A stretch of 64,000 nt of DNA, taken from the NCBI GenBank assembly GCA_022845955.1, contig AP025576.1:2480001-2544000 (forward strand). The letters run 5' to 3'. This document shows positions 1 to 7,706 of this stretch, in pieces (within the stretch, counting starts at the first letter, position 1; the number at the start of each line of letters is the position of its first letter). Origin of the DNA: Lachnospiraceae bacterium. Lineage in GTDB: Bacteria; Bacillota; Clostridia; Lachnospirales; Lachnospiraceae. The translations under genes were made by a program, and so were the position numbers. Under the pieces are notes generated by a model, which was given only the letters and a program-made list of their open reading frames with translations, did no database searches and had not been told where the DNA came from.

Positions 1-438
1 GGAAAAGGCTTTAAGGGTGTGGTCCTGGGGGTGGCGCTGACTCACTGGCCTTCCCTTGCCCGGGTTATCCGGGGGGAGGTGATGCAGCTGAAGGAAAGCG
101 AATATATCCAAATCGCATTACGGCTGGGGCAGAGCCGGCTGCGGATCGCCTGGCGCCATATGGTGCCCCATCTGTTCCCGCAGTTTGTGACGGGCCTGAT
201 TCTGATGTTTCCCCATGCTATTCTTCATGAGGCAAGCATCACCTTCCTGGGCTTCGGGCTTTCCTCGGAACAGCCGGCGATAGGTATTATTCTGTCGGAG
301 AGCATGCGTTACCTGATCACCGGAAAATGGTGGCTGGCGTTGCTGCCCGGCCTCATGCTGGTTATGACGGTGGCTTTGTTTTATATTGCAGGGAATTCCC
401 TGCGCGGCGTTCTGGATCCATCCAGCGCACAGGAGTAA
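1..438 (+). CDS. ABC transporter permease (NikC/DppC type), 5' end outside window
   Basis: C-terminal part of an inner-membrane permease of the nickel/peptide ABC family. The frame is open from base 1, so the start lies upstream; the GTG at 19 is only an internal codon. The BPD_transp_1 coupling region is visible (ARVIRGEVMQLKESEYIQIA, then RLGQSRLRIAWRHMVPH), which is the EAA loop that contacts the ATPases, followed by the family pattern ITFLGFGLSSEQPAIGIIL and a last hydrophobic helix. Two ATPase genes follow on the same strand and then three lar genes, so nickel is the likely substrate, although peptide uptake cannot be excluded from this fragment. The solute-binding protein and the other permease are presumably upstream. 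Confidence 0.9.
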   Translation, partial: GKGFKGVVLGVALTHWPSLARVIRGEVMQLKESEYIQIALRLGQSRLRIAWRHMVPHLFPQFVTGLILMFPHAILHEASITFLGFGLSSEQPAIGIILSESMRYLITGKWWLALLPGLMLVMTVALFYIAGNSLRGVLDPSSAQE

Positions 439-601
439 GAAGGCAGATGCCCTTTGGAAATGATCGGTAAACGGTATGTTATCTTATATTACAATGCTTT
501 ATAAACGGTTATGCACTGCTGTATGATGCAGGGCTGTGCGCCTTTGGCAGGCAAGCCCATTTATGACAGGAAGCCCGTCTGAACGGGCCGGGAGAGTGAA
601 T

Positions 602-1594
602 ATGAGCTGTGGTAATAAATTTCATATCCTGGAAATCCGGGATCTTTCCATATCCTTCCGCCAATATGAAAAAGGGACAAAACAGGTGGAACTGCCGGTT
701 ATATCCCGGCTGAATGTGACGGTGCATGAGGGAGAGATTGTGGCGGTGGTGGGATCCAGCGGATCGGGAAAAAGCCTTCTGGCCCATGCGATCCTGGGGC
801 TGCTGCCGGCGAATGCCGCATGCAGCGGGGATTTCTTCTTTTTGCAGGAACCTCTTACCCCGGAGCGTATGGGACAGCTGCGGGGGAAGGAGATCGCCCT
901 GGTCCCCCAGAGCGTCACTTATCTGGATCCTTTGATGAAGGTGGGAAAACAGGTAAGAAGGGGACGCGGCGACAGGAACACTGTCGGCCGGCAGCGTGAG
1001 CTTTTCGCACAATACGGTCTTTCCCGGGAGGTGGAGGAAAAATATCCCTTTGCCTGTTCGGGCGGGATGAGCAGGCGAATTCTGCTGGCAACGGCCCTGA
1101 TGGAACATCCCAGGCTGATTATCGCCGATGAGCCGACTCCCGGTATGGAGCTGTCCCTGGCCCGCAAGGCCATGGAGGATTTCCGCAGGTTTGCAGATGA
1201 CGGAAACGGTGTGCTGCTGATCACCCACGATATAGAGCTGGCGTTACAGGTGGCGGACCGCATTGCCGTTTTTTATGCGGGCACAACCGTGGAAGAAGCG
1301 CTGGTGAGCGATTTTGAATCGGAAGAACTGCTTCGTCATCCGTATACAAAGGCTCTGTGGAGGGCGATGCCGCGAAACGGGTTTCAGCCTATAAGCGGGG
1401 TACAGCCCTATGTAAAGGATTTGCCGAGGGGCTGTGTGTTCGGCCCCCGGTGTCCTGCTTTTTCACCGGAATGCGAAGGGGAGATACCGGAGCGGGTGAT
1501 ACGCTGCGGCACGGTACGCTGCATCAAATGCGGGGAGGATTCCTCCCATCACCATCACGGAGGGAAGGAGGCGCATGGATATGCTGGAGGCTGA
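602..1594 (+). CDS. ABC transporter ATP-binding protein (NikD/DppD type)
   Basis: First ATPase of the nickel/peptide-type transporter, hydrolysing ATP at the cytoplasmic face to drive the adjacent permeases. Walker A GSSGSGKS is at residues 51-58, Q-loop LVPQ about 100-103, signature CSGGMSRR from 152 and Walker B LIIADE 172-177, then the H-loop LLITHD. The C-terminal oligopeptide/HPY-type extension is present (CVFGPRCPAFSPEC). I start at ATG 602 after GGGAGAG rather than the in-frame GTG at 536. The tail contains SSHHHHGG and several cysteines, which fits metal handling but is not proof. It overlaps the next ATPase by 14 bases, indicating translational coupling. Confidence 0.88.
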   Translation: MSCGNKFHILEIRDLSISFRQYEKGTKQVELPVISRLNVTVHEGEIVAVVGSSGSGKSLLAHAILGLLPANAACSGDFFFLQEPLTPERMGQLRGKEIALVPQSVTYLDPLMKVGKQVRRGRGDRNTVGRQRELFAQYGLSREVEEKYPFACSGGMSRRILLATALMEHPRLIIADEPTPGMELSLARKAMEDFRRFADDGNGVLLITHDIELALQVADRIAVFYAGTTVEEALVSDFESEELLRHPYTKALWRAMPRNGFQPISGVQPYVKDLPRGCVFGPRCPAFSPECEGEIPERVIRCGTVRCIKCGEDSSHHHHGGKEAHGYAGG

Positions 1595-2270
1595 AGATAT
1601 TGTTTTTTCTTATAAAAATAAGGAAAAGCCGGTGCTGGATCACGTGAGCCTTTCGGTGGAACCGGGGGAACGGGTGGGGGTGCTCGGTCCCAGCGGATAT
1701 GGAAAAACCACGCTGATGAAAATCCTTGCGGGCTATCTGAAGCCGGATGCCGGCAGAGTGCTTCTGGACGGAAAACCGCTGTTTGAAAAAGGAGGCTTTC
1801 CGGGACGCATATTTGGAGGCAGCCAGGGCTGCAGCGAGAGCTACTGCCGGGGTTGTAGCTCCCGCTACTGCCGGGGGTGTAGCTCCCGCTACTGCCCTGT
1901 GCAGATGGTCTGGCAGCATCCGGAAAGGGCGGTGAATCCCCGGCTTACGCTGGGGGAGACGCTGAAAGAGGCGGATCGGATTGACCGGCAGCTGGAGATT
2001 GGCCTGGGTATTGAAGAGGATTGGAAAACCCGGTATCCCCGGGAACTGTCGGGGGGAGAGCTGCAGAGATTCTGCATTGCCAGGGCATTGGGACAGAGAA
2101 CCAGATATCTGATCGCGGATGAAATCAGTACCATGCTCGACATGATTACCCAGGGACAGATATGGAATTTCCTGATCGAGGAAACATCCAAACGTAACAT
2201 AGGAATGCTGGTGGTCAGCCATAGCAGGGAACTGCTGGATTACATCTGCACAAGGCAGATAACGCTTTAA
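1581..2270 (+). CDS. ABC transporter ATP-binding protein (NikE/DppF type) with Cys-rich insertion
   Basis: Second ATPase of the transporter. Walker A GPSGYGKTT is near residues 36-44, Q-loop VQMVWQ about 107-112 with the family sequence NPRLTLGETL after it, signature LSGGELQR, Walker B YLIADE and H-loop VVSH. ATG 1581 sits nine bases after AAGGAGG; ATG 1575 is only three bases away and less likely. Between Walker A and Q-loop there is an insertion of about 25 residues with six cysteines in CRGCSSRY repeats, encoded by 24-bp tandem repeats. I know of no such insertion in ordinary NikE or DppF proteins. The protein ends without the long HPY-type tail. Context with larBCE suggests nickel import. 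Confidence 0.85.
   Translation: MLEAEDIVFSYKNKEKPVLDHVSLSVEPGERVGVLGPSGYGKTTLMKILAGYLKPDAGRVLLDGKPLFEKGGFPGRIFGGSQGCSESYCRGCSSRYCRGCSSRYCPVQMVWQHPERAVNPRLTLGETLKEADRIDRQLEIGLGIEEDWKTRYPRELSGGELQRFCIARALGQRTRYLIADEISTMLDMITQGQIWNFLIEETSKRNIGMLVVSHSRELLDYICTRQITL
1842..1897 (+). repeat. In-frame 24-bp tandem repeat inside the NikE-like gene
   Basis: Two full 24-bp units (1842-1865 and 1866-1889, one mismatch) plus a partial third unit encode YCRGCSSR-YCRGCSSR-YCP. Unit length is a multiple of three, so copy-number change would keep the frame. Confidence 0.9.
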
Positions 2271-2308
2271 TCCGGGGTACCGCAGCCCGGAGGGAAAGGA
2301 AGGACAGA

Positions 2309-3058
2309 ATGGATACACAGGAAATATTACTGCAATATAAAAACGGGCAGATGTCGTTGGAGGAGGCGGAAGCATATCTGAAGCGGCAGCCCTTTGAGGA
2401 AATGGGCTATGCCAAACTGGATTCCCACAGAAAACTGCGCTCCGGGTTTGCGGAAGTGATTTTCTGCAGCGGGAAAGCGGATCTCCATCTTCTGGAGATT
2501 TTCAGGCGCCTTTATGAGGAAGAAGGAGAGGTGCTGGGGACGAGAGCGTCACTTCACCAGTATGAACTGCTTAAGAAGGAATTTCCACAGACACAGTATG
2601 ATGAAATCGCAGGGATTATCAAGATAGAAAAAGAGGGCAAGAAGAAAATCGGCAAGATAGCGGTGTGCACGGCGGGTACCGCAGATATCCCGGTAGCGGA
2701 GGAGGCGGCCCAGACCGCGGAGTTTTTCGGATCCTGTGTGGAGCGTATTTATGATGTGGGAGTGAGCGGCATCCATCGCCTGATGTCCAGGCTGGATGTC
2801 ATTCAAAGCGCCAATTGTGTGGTGGCGGTGGCAGGTATGGAAGGGGCCCTTGCCAGTGTGATCGGCGGCCTGGTAAGCAACCCGGTGCTCGCGGTTCCCA
2901 CCTCTGTGGGATATGGTGCGAATATGCACGGATTATCCGCCCTTCTGACGATGATCAATTCCTGTGCCAATGGAATCGCGGTGCTGAATATCGACAACGG
3001 CTACGGCGCCGGATATATGGCTACACAGATAAACCGTCTTGCAGAAAAAAATGCATAA
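2309..3058 (+). CDS. larB: LarB, nicotinate-adenine dinucleotide carboxylase/hydrolase of nickel-pincer cofactor synthesis
   Basis: LarB converts nicotinic acid adenine dinucleotide to pyridinium-3,5-biscarboxylate mononucleotide, the first committed step of the nickel-pincer nucleotide cofactor of lactate racemase. At 249 residues it has the family length. The C-terminal PurE-like domain is clear: VCTAGTADIPVAEEAAQTAE, then VVAVAGMEGALASVIGGL and VPTSVGYGANMHGLSALL. Cys219 in NSCANG lies where the essential cysteine of the characterised Lactobacillus enzyme lies (family knowledge). ATG 2309 follows GGAAGGA. It is 38 bases after the nickel-type ATPase and is followed by larC and larE. Confidence 0.95.
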   Translation: MDTQEILLQYKNGQMSLEEAEAYLKRQPFEEMGYAKLDSHRKLRSGFAEVIFCSGKADLHLLEIFRRLYEEEGEVLGTRASLHQYELLKKEFPQTQYDEIAGIIKIEKEGKKKIGKIAVCTAGTADIPVAEEAAQTAEFFGSCVERIYDVGVSGIHRLMSRLDVIQSANCVVAVAGMEGALASVIGGLVSNPVLAVPTSVGYGANMHGLSALLTMINSCANGIAVLNIDNGYGAGYMATQINRLAEKNA

Positions 3059-3152
3059 CGGTTCAGCAGATCAACGCAAGCACTGTGCTGACCATAAAAA
3101 GAGATTCAGGAATGCAAAAATACAAAGAATGAGGCTGGAGAGGAGATAAAAC

Positions 3153-4604
3153 ATGAGTAATATGCTGTATTTGGAATGCCTTTCGGGTATCAGCGGGGAT
3201 ATGACCGTAGCAGCCCTGCTGGATTTGGGCGCTGACAGGCAAGTGCTGGAAAAAGCGCTGGAGAGCCTTCCCGTGGACGGCTTTTCCATTGAAATCAAGC
3301 GGGTGGTGAAATCCGGGCTGGATGTCTGTGACTTCGATGTGGTGTTGGATAAGAAACACGAAAATCATGACCATGATATGGAATATCTGCATGGGAAGGA
3401 AACGCCTTCCTATGCGCAAGAGAATACGGGGCTGGAGCATGTTCATGAAGAGGCGGAACATCCGCATGTGCATGATCATGAAGGAGCGGAACATCCGCAT
3501 GTGCATGATCATGAAGGAGCGGAACACCCGCATGTGCATGATCATGAAGGAGGGGAACATCCGCATGTGCATGATCATAAGGGAGAGGAACATCCGCATG
3601 TGCATGTTCAGGAAGGGGGAGAACACCATCATTCCCACGAACACAGAGGGCTTCAGGAAATTCTTGCTATCATCAGCCATGCAGAGATAACGGACAGGGC
3701 CAAGGAGACGGCAGGCCGTATTTTTACCATTCTGGCGGAAGCGGAAGCCGCCGCTCATGGTGTCCCTATGGAAGAGGTTCATTTCCATGAAGTGGGAGCG
3801 GTGGACTCCATTGTGGATATTATTGCTGTTGCCGTATGTCTGGATAATCTGGATATAACACAGGTAGTGGTGCCGAAGCTTTGTGAGGGCAGCGGTTTTA
3901 TCCGGTGCCAGCATGGTACGATTCCCGTGCCGGTACCGGCTGTGGCAAATATCGCAGGACTTCATCAGATCCGGCTTCAGATAACGGATATCCGGGGAGA
4001 ACTGGTAACCCCTACCGGCGCGGCTATCGTGGCGGCAGTGAAAACTGCGGATACCCTTCCCGAAACCTTTACCATTCTCCGCACAGGAATGGGAGCCGGC
4101 AAACGCAGCTATGAGAGACCGAGCATTCTCAGAGCCATGCTGATCCGCGGGGAACAGAAAGAAGCGGACAGCATCTGCAAGCTGGAAACCAATATTGATG
4201 ACAGCACCGGAGAAATGCTGGGATATGTGATGGATCTGCTCTTTGAAGCCGGTGCAAAGGATGTTCATTATACGCCCGTGTTCATGAAAAAAAACAGACC
4301 GGCCTATCAGCTGAATGTTATTTGCACAGAAGAGGATGCGCACAGGCTGGAGAATATAATTTTCAGGGAAACCACCACCATTGGTATCCGCCGGTGCCGC
4401 ATGGACAGGACGGTGCTGAAACGGGAAATGCTGCAGGTGGATACCAGACTGGGCCGGGCAGCGGTAAAAGCCTGCCGTCTGGAGGATGGAATCCGTTACT
4501 ACCCGGAATACAGCAGTGTGACGGAGCTTAGCAGGACGCATAACCTTCCGTTCAGGGAAGTATATGCCGTCATACAGGAAGAATGCAGGAAACTGAAGAA
4601 ATAA
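3153..4604 (+). CDS. larC: LarC, nickel insertase of the pincer cofactor, uninterrupted, with His-repeat loop
   Basis: LarC (DUF111) inserts nickel into the thio-nucleotide made by LarB and LarE in a CTP-dependent reaction. N-terminal YLECLSGISGDM and HFHEVGAVDSIVDI are family hallmarks; LETNIDDSTGEMLGY marks the C-terminal domain. In Lactobacillus plantarum the gene is split as larC1/larC2 and joined by ribosomal frameshifting; here one 483-residue frame encodes both parts. Residues 99-164 are six 11-residue units of the EGAEHPHVHDH type, and further histidines lie around 69-80 and 95-98, making a very His-rich linker suited to holding nickel. ATG 3153 follows GAGAGGAG. Confidence 0.95.
   Translation: MSNMLYLECLSGISGDMTVAALLDLGADRQVLEKALESLPVDGFSIEIKRVVKSGLDVCDFDVVLDKKHENHDHDMEYLHGKETPSYAQENTGLEHVHEEAEHPHVHDHEGAEHPHVHDHEGAEHPHVHDHEGGEHPHVHDHKGEEHPHVHVQEGGEHHHSHEHRGLQEILAIISHAEITDRAKETAGRIFTILAEAEAAAHGVPMEEVHFHEVGAVDSIVDIIAVAVCLDNLDITQVVVPKLCEGSGFIRCQHGTIPVPVPAVANIAGLHQIRLQITDIRGELVTPTGAAIVAAVKTADTLPETFTILRTGMGAGKRSYERPSILRAMLIRGEQKEADSICKLETNIDDSTGEMLGYVMDLLFEAGAKDVHYTPVFMKKNRPAYQLNVICTEEDAHRLENIIFRETTTIGIRRCRMDRTVLKREMLQVDTRLGRAAVKACRLEDGIRYYPEYSSVTELSRTHNLPFREVYAVIQEECRKLKK
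3447..3644 (+). repeat. 33-bp tandem repeat (six units) encoding the LarC His-rich loop
   Basis: Six consecutive 33-bp units encode E-G-A-E-H-P-H-V-H-D-H and variants. The middle units are nearly identical at DNA level, indicating recent unit duplication or homogenisation; the outer units have drifted. Confidence 0.93.
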
Positions 4605-4683
4605 GGGAACCTTCCAGACTGGTTTGCGCATATACTGCGCAGACCGTTAGAACGCATGGAAGCATAGAAAAATGAGGCTGTAT

Positions 4684-5505
4684 ATGGAACAGACAATGGA
4701 AAAAAAAGAAGAACTCTGCGCCCTTATGGATGAGCTGGCAGTGACGGATCTCATGGTGGCATTTTCGGGCGGTGTGGACAGCAGCCTTTTGCTGAAGGCG
4801 GCCTGTGACAGTGCCAAAAAAACAGGAAAAACGGTCTATGCCGCAACCGTTCATACCCGGCTGCACCCTGCCGGGGATATGGAGGTGGCAAAAAGAGTGG
4901 CAGGTGAAATGGGTGCCGTGCATATCGTGCTGCCAATTGATGAACTGGAGGAGGCCGGGATACGGGACAATCCGGTGGACAGATGCTATCTCTGTAAAAA
5001 ATTCCTGTTTCAGAAAATGAAACGGGAAGCACAAAAGCTGGGAGTCCCGATTCTTCTGGAGGGAACCAACGAGGATGATCTCCATGTGTACCGCCCCGGA
5101 ATCCGGGCAATCCGGGAACTGGGAATCACCAGCCCCCTGGCCGCCTTGGGGATTACGAAGAACCAGGTAAGGGAAATGGCTGCCACATACGGCATTTCCG
5201 TTTCCGAAAGACCGTCCGCCCCCTGCCTTGCCACACGGTTTCCGTATGGAACCAGGCTGGATATGGCGGTAATGGAAAAAGTGGACGAAGGAGAAGGTTT
5301 TTTAAAGAACCTTGGCCTGTATAATGTCCGTATCCGAGTCCATGGGAACGTTGCAAGAATCGAGGTTGACGAAGCGGATATGCCTGCCCTGATGGCACAC
5401 AGACAGGATATCGTCAAAACCTTGGAAGCTTTGGGATTTGTCTATGTCACGCTGGATTTAAAGGGGTTTCGCTCCGGCAGCATGGATGTGGGCATTAGCC
5501 CCTGA
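4684..5505 (+). CDS. larE: LarE, ATP-dependent sulfur transferase of nickel-pincer cofactor synthesis
   Basis: LarE adenylates the LarB product and adds sulfur to it. The PP-loop motif FSGGVDSS occupies residues 27-34. Cys181 in RPSAPCLATRFPYG matches the position of the sacrificial cysteine of the characterised Lactobacillus LarE. A CYLC pair (Cys101, Cys104) is also present; from memory this three-cysteine arrangement corresponds to the LarE class that can bind a [4Fe-4S] cluster and act catalytically, which I cannot verify here. ATG 4684 has GAGG six bases upstream; the in-frame ATG 4672 is the alternative. It completes the larBCE set. Confidence 0.93.
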   Translation: MEQTMEKKEELCALMDELAVTDLMVAFSGGVDSSLLLKAACDSAKKTGKTVYAATVHTRLHPAGDMEVAKRVAGEMGAVHIVLPIDELEEAGIRDNPVDRCYLCKKFLFQKMKREAQKLGVPILLEGTNEDDLHVYRPGIRAIRELGITSPLAALGITKNQVREMAATYGISVSERPSAPCLATRFPYGTRLDMAVMEKVDEGEGFLKNLGLYNVRIRVHGNVARIEVDEADMPALMAHRQDIVKTLEALGFVYVTLDLKGFRSGSMDVGISP

Positions 5506-5548
5506 AAAAGGACGGCATTTCACAACTACGGATAAAAGAGGCATAATA

Positions 5549-6004
5549 ATGGACAGAAGTGAAAAAACCATATTGACTAACATGTGTATGATATTCGATG
5601 ATGACGGCAATGTCCTTGTACAGGATAAAAAAGATGAGGAATGGGGAGGAATCACCTTTCCCGGCGGCCATGTGGAAAACAGGGAATCCTTTACCGATGC
5701 GGTGATACGTGAAATATATGAAGAAACGGGCCTGATAATAGAAGCTCCGCAGATCTGCGGTATCAAACAGTGGCAGGAGGAAGAGGATATCCGCTATGTG
5801 GTGCTTTGTTATAAGACAAACCGCTTTAAAGGACAGCTGAAATCCTCGGAAGAAGGGGACGTATACTGGATGAAGCTGTCCCATGTAAGAGAAATCCCAC
5901 TTGCAAGAGGAATGGAACACATGCTCCGGGTTTTCCTGGAGGATGAGGTAGGAGAGTATTATATCTATGAAGATAATGGGGAATGGAAGCATATGTTAAA
6001 ATAA
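5549..6004 (+). CDS. NUDIX hydrolase (MutT-like)
   Basis: Small cytoplasmic pyrophosphohydrolase of about 151 residues. The complete Nudix box is visible, GGHVENRESFTDAVIREIYEETGL, with the metal-binding REIYEE core. This subgroup is often annotated as 8-oxo-dGTP diphosphatase, but substrate cannot be read from sequence. ATG 5549 was chosen because an upstream in-frame start overlaps larE without a clear ribosome binding site. It follows larE by 43 bases. An open frame continues directly after its TAA in the same phase for 94 codons. Confidence 0.88.
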   Translation: MDRSEKTILTNMCMIFDDDGNVLVQDKKDEEWGGITFPGGHVENRESFTDAVIREIYEETGLIIEAPQICGIKQWQEEEDIRYVVLCYKTNRFKGQLKSSEEGDVYWMKLSHVREIPLARGMEHMLRVFLEDEVGEYYIYEDNGEWKHMLK

Positions 6005-6288
6005 TTTCCCTGTGGACAGGCATATAAGTTCAGGCAACGAATAGCAGATATACTTGACGCAGAGAGGGATTATGAGGTAAAAGATTATATAGACGCAAAG
6101 GAAATTAACTTGAATAAGCTTTGGGTTATTAATAATGTTGTAAAACGTAAACTGGCGCAAGAGAATCCTGTGATCGATAAAACCAATAAGGCAGTAATGT
6201 TTATCGATTTTACTGCGGAACAAATCGTCATTACCTTCCGGCAATGCCGAGAATTGTCGTTTTACCCGGAAAGCAGGTTGAAAGAATG
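6005..6288 (+). pseudogene. Open frame without a start, possible gene remnant
   Basis: Between the Nudix stop and the GNAT start a 94-codon frame is open in the same phase as the Nudix gene, and reads like protein (IADILDAERDYEVKDYIDAK, later AVMFIDFTAEQIVITFR). It has no early ATG, only an internal ATG at about codon 67. Its TGA overlaps the GNAT ATG as ATGA. I do not recognise the family. It may be the 3' remnant of a lost gene whose coupling to the GNAT gene survived, or the tail of a once longer Nudix fusion. Confidence 0.4.
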
Positions 6289-6903
6289 AAATTACAGATA
6301 AGACAATTACAAAAAAAAGATCATAAAAAGGCAATTCAGTTTGCTTTAAAAGGAATGCACTTTGACTGGTATCTCGATAATCCCTTTCTGCTGTATTTGT
6401 ATGGAACGTACTTCTGGTATATGGAGCTTCTTCGGGCAACGCAGGTTATAGCAGTTTATGCCGGAAAGGAACTGGCAGGCGTATTGCTGGCTGAAATTTA
6501 TGAGGAAGAGAAAATAGATACCTCTTTTGGCAAAAAGTTATATGTCAGGATTTTCGACTTCTTACAAAACCTTTCTTATAAAGGGGTAGGGACCTATGAT
6601 AACGCCAACAGAGAAATGTATGCATTGTATCGGAAAAGGACTACGCCGGACGGTGAGCTCATTTTTCTGGCGGCCAATCCGGGAATAAAAATAAAGGGGA
6701 TCGGAAGCCTGCTTTTACAGGAACTGGAATGCCGGGAACCGGGAAAACAGGTTTTCTTATATACAGATAACGCCTGCACATACCAGTTTTATGAACACAG
6801 GGGATTTCAGAGGGTGTGCGAAAAAGAGATATTACTGGCTTTGGGGAAAAAAGAAGTGCCTCTTGAATGCCTGCTATATGCGAAAACAATACCGTGTCTA
6901 TGA
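6286..6903 (+). CDS. GNAT family N-acetyltransferase
   Basis: Acetyl-CoA-dependent transferase of about 205 residues, substrate unknown. The GNAT core is recognisable: VIAVYAGKELAGVLLAEI as the central strands, LAANPGIKIKGIGSLLLQEL as the acetyl-CoA loop (a relaxed Q/RxxGxG/A) and TDNACTYQFYEHRGFQRV as the C-terminal signature. I use ATG 6286, which forms ATGA with the stop of the preceding open frame; ATG 6244 is in frame upstream. The gene is more AT-rich than larBCE, suggesting a different origin. Confidence 0.8.
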   Translation: MKLQIRQLQKKDHKKAIQFALKGMHFDWYLDNPFLLYLYGTYFWYMELLRATQVIAVYAGKELAGVLLAEIYEEEKIDTSFGKKLYVRIFDFLQNLSYKGVGTYDNANREMYALYRKRTTPDGELIFLAANPGIKIKGIGSLLLQELECREPGKQVFLYTDNACTYQFYEHRGFQRVCEKEILLALGKKEVPLECLLYAKTIPCL

Positions 6904-6938
6904 AAACGCCGCCCAAACAGAAATTATGGGCGGCGTTT
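6904..6938 (+). terminator. Rho-independent terminator-like hairpin after the GNAT gene
   Basis: Perfect 12-bp arms AAACGCCGCCCA / TGGGCGGCGTTT with an 11-base loop, two bases after the GNAT stop. The T-run is short. Confidence 0.75.
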
Positions 6939-7047
6939 CGTCTGGTTTATTGGAAAGTTATTGAAATATTATCCATTGGCAGTAGTTCAGCAATATTAAA
7001 CAGTGACGAGAAAAATTAAGAATCCGTTATAAGTTTCGGTACAGTTT

Positions 7048-7422
7048 TCAGGCTTCCAATATTTCATGTACCATTTCTCGTGTAATCAGGCTGACTTTGG
7101 CAATATCTTCATCACTCATTCCCCCGGCTGAAAGCCTCATTACTTTTTGGGTAAGGAGTATTCCTCGTTCCAGGCCCTTCTCCTCAATCGATTCACTCAG
7201 AATACACATTTGTCTCAGCTCCTCTCTTAATTCATATTCCATTTTCATCCCAAAGTCCTGCGTCAGAAGCTTCTCCTTATCTGCCGCAGCTAACACGGGG
7301 GACAGCAGTACATTCAGAAAGCCGTGAAGGGTTCCTGCACAGTCTGCCCCGCCGGTTTCATGCAGACAGATAATGACTACCGACAGCTTATCATAGCTCT
7401 CTCTTTGCTCCGTGATGTTTCT
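7048..7422 (-). pseudogene. Rpn-type recombination-promoting nuclease / PD-(D/E)XK transposase, C-terminal remnant
   Basis: The minus strand encodes about 124 residues resembling the C-terminal half of the large Rpn/PDDEXK transposase-like family common in Clostridia: LHGFLNVLLSPV, then EYELREELRQMC, then EEKGLERGI and the family ending. The N-terminal nuclease half is missing. Upstream the frame starts just after a TGA at 7423-7425. Starting at the internal GTG 7296 would give only 82 residues. I read it as a decayed fragment. Confidence 0.7.
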
Positions 7423-7629
7423 TCATCGGTTCCTCCTTGGAGAGCGGGAACCGATAACGATGTGCCTCAGCGCCTGTTCTGGTTCCTGCCCTGTTAATAC
7501 GTGTGGTTTTCGGCAGAAACTGCCAGAATGTGCGAATGCATAAGTTACATATAAGAATATAATTATGATACTTTAGTAATGGCAAAAAGTCAACGCATCT
7601 GTTTGATATTTTCAGATACAGGGATACAG

Positions 7630-7673
7630 GGGGCCGTGAACAATAAATACAGGGTAACAGTTCAGACGGCCCC
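7630..7673 (-). terminator. Hairpin downstream of the PAP2 gene
   Basis: GGGGCCGT (7630-7637) pairs with ACGGCCCC (7666-7673), extended by GAAC/GTTC across a small bulge. It sits past the end of the minus-strand PAP2 gene; no strong T-run follows. The right arm contains an 18-mer also found at 28984-29001. Confidence 0.4.
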
Positions 7674-7706
7674 TTGCGTTATTACACGGTAATGTTTTTA
7701 TCCCGC

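Noticed and set aside
439..601. Possible NiCo or other riboswitch before the nickel ATPase gene
   Set aside because: A small hairpin (573-588) is present, but I could not fit the conserved bases of any riboswitch class that I know.
1747..1935. Ala/Thr-rich frame over the 24-bp repeat
   Set aside because: Out-of-phase reading of the NikE-like gene; the Walker, Q-loop and signature motifs are all in the other frame.
3063..4631. Long minus-strand frame opposite larC
   Set aside because: It is the antisense of the His-repeat region and of conserved larC codons; the repeated residues in it only mirror the 33-bp repeat.
7391..7585. 64-codon minus-strand frame upstream of the Rpn remnant
   Set aside because: Composition is unlike protein, and its last part overlaps the Rpn frame in another phase.
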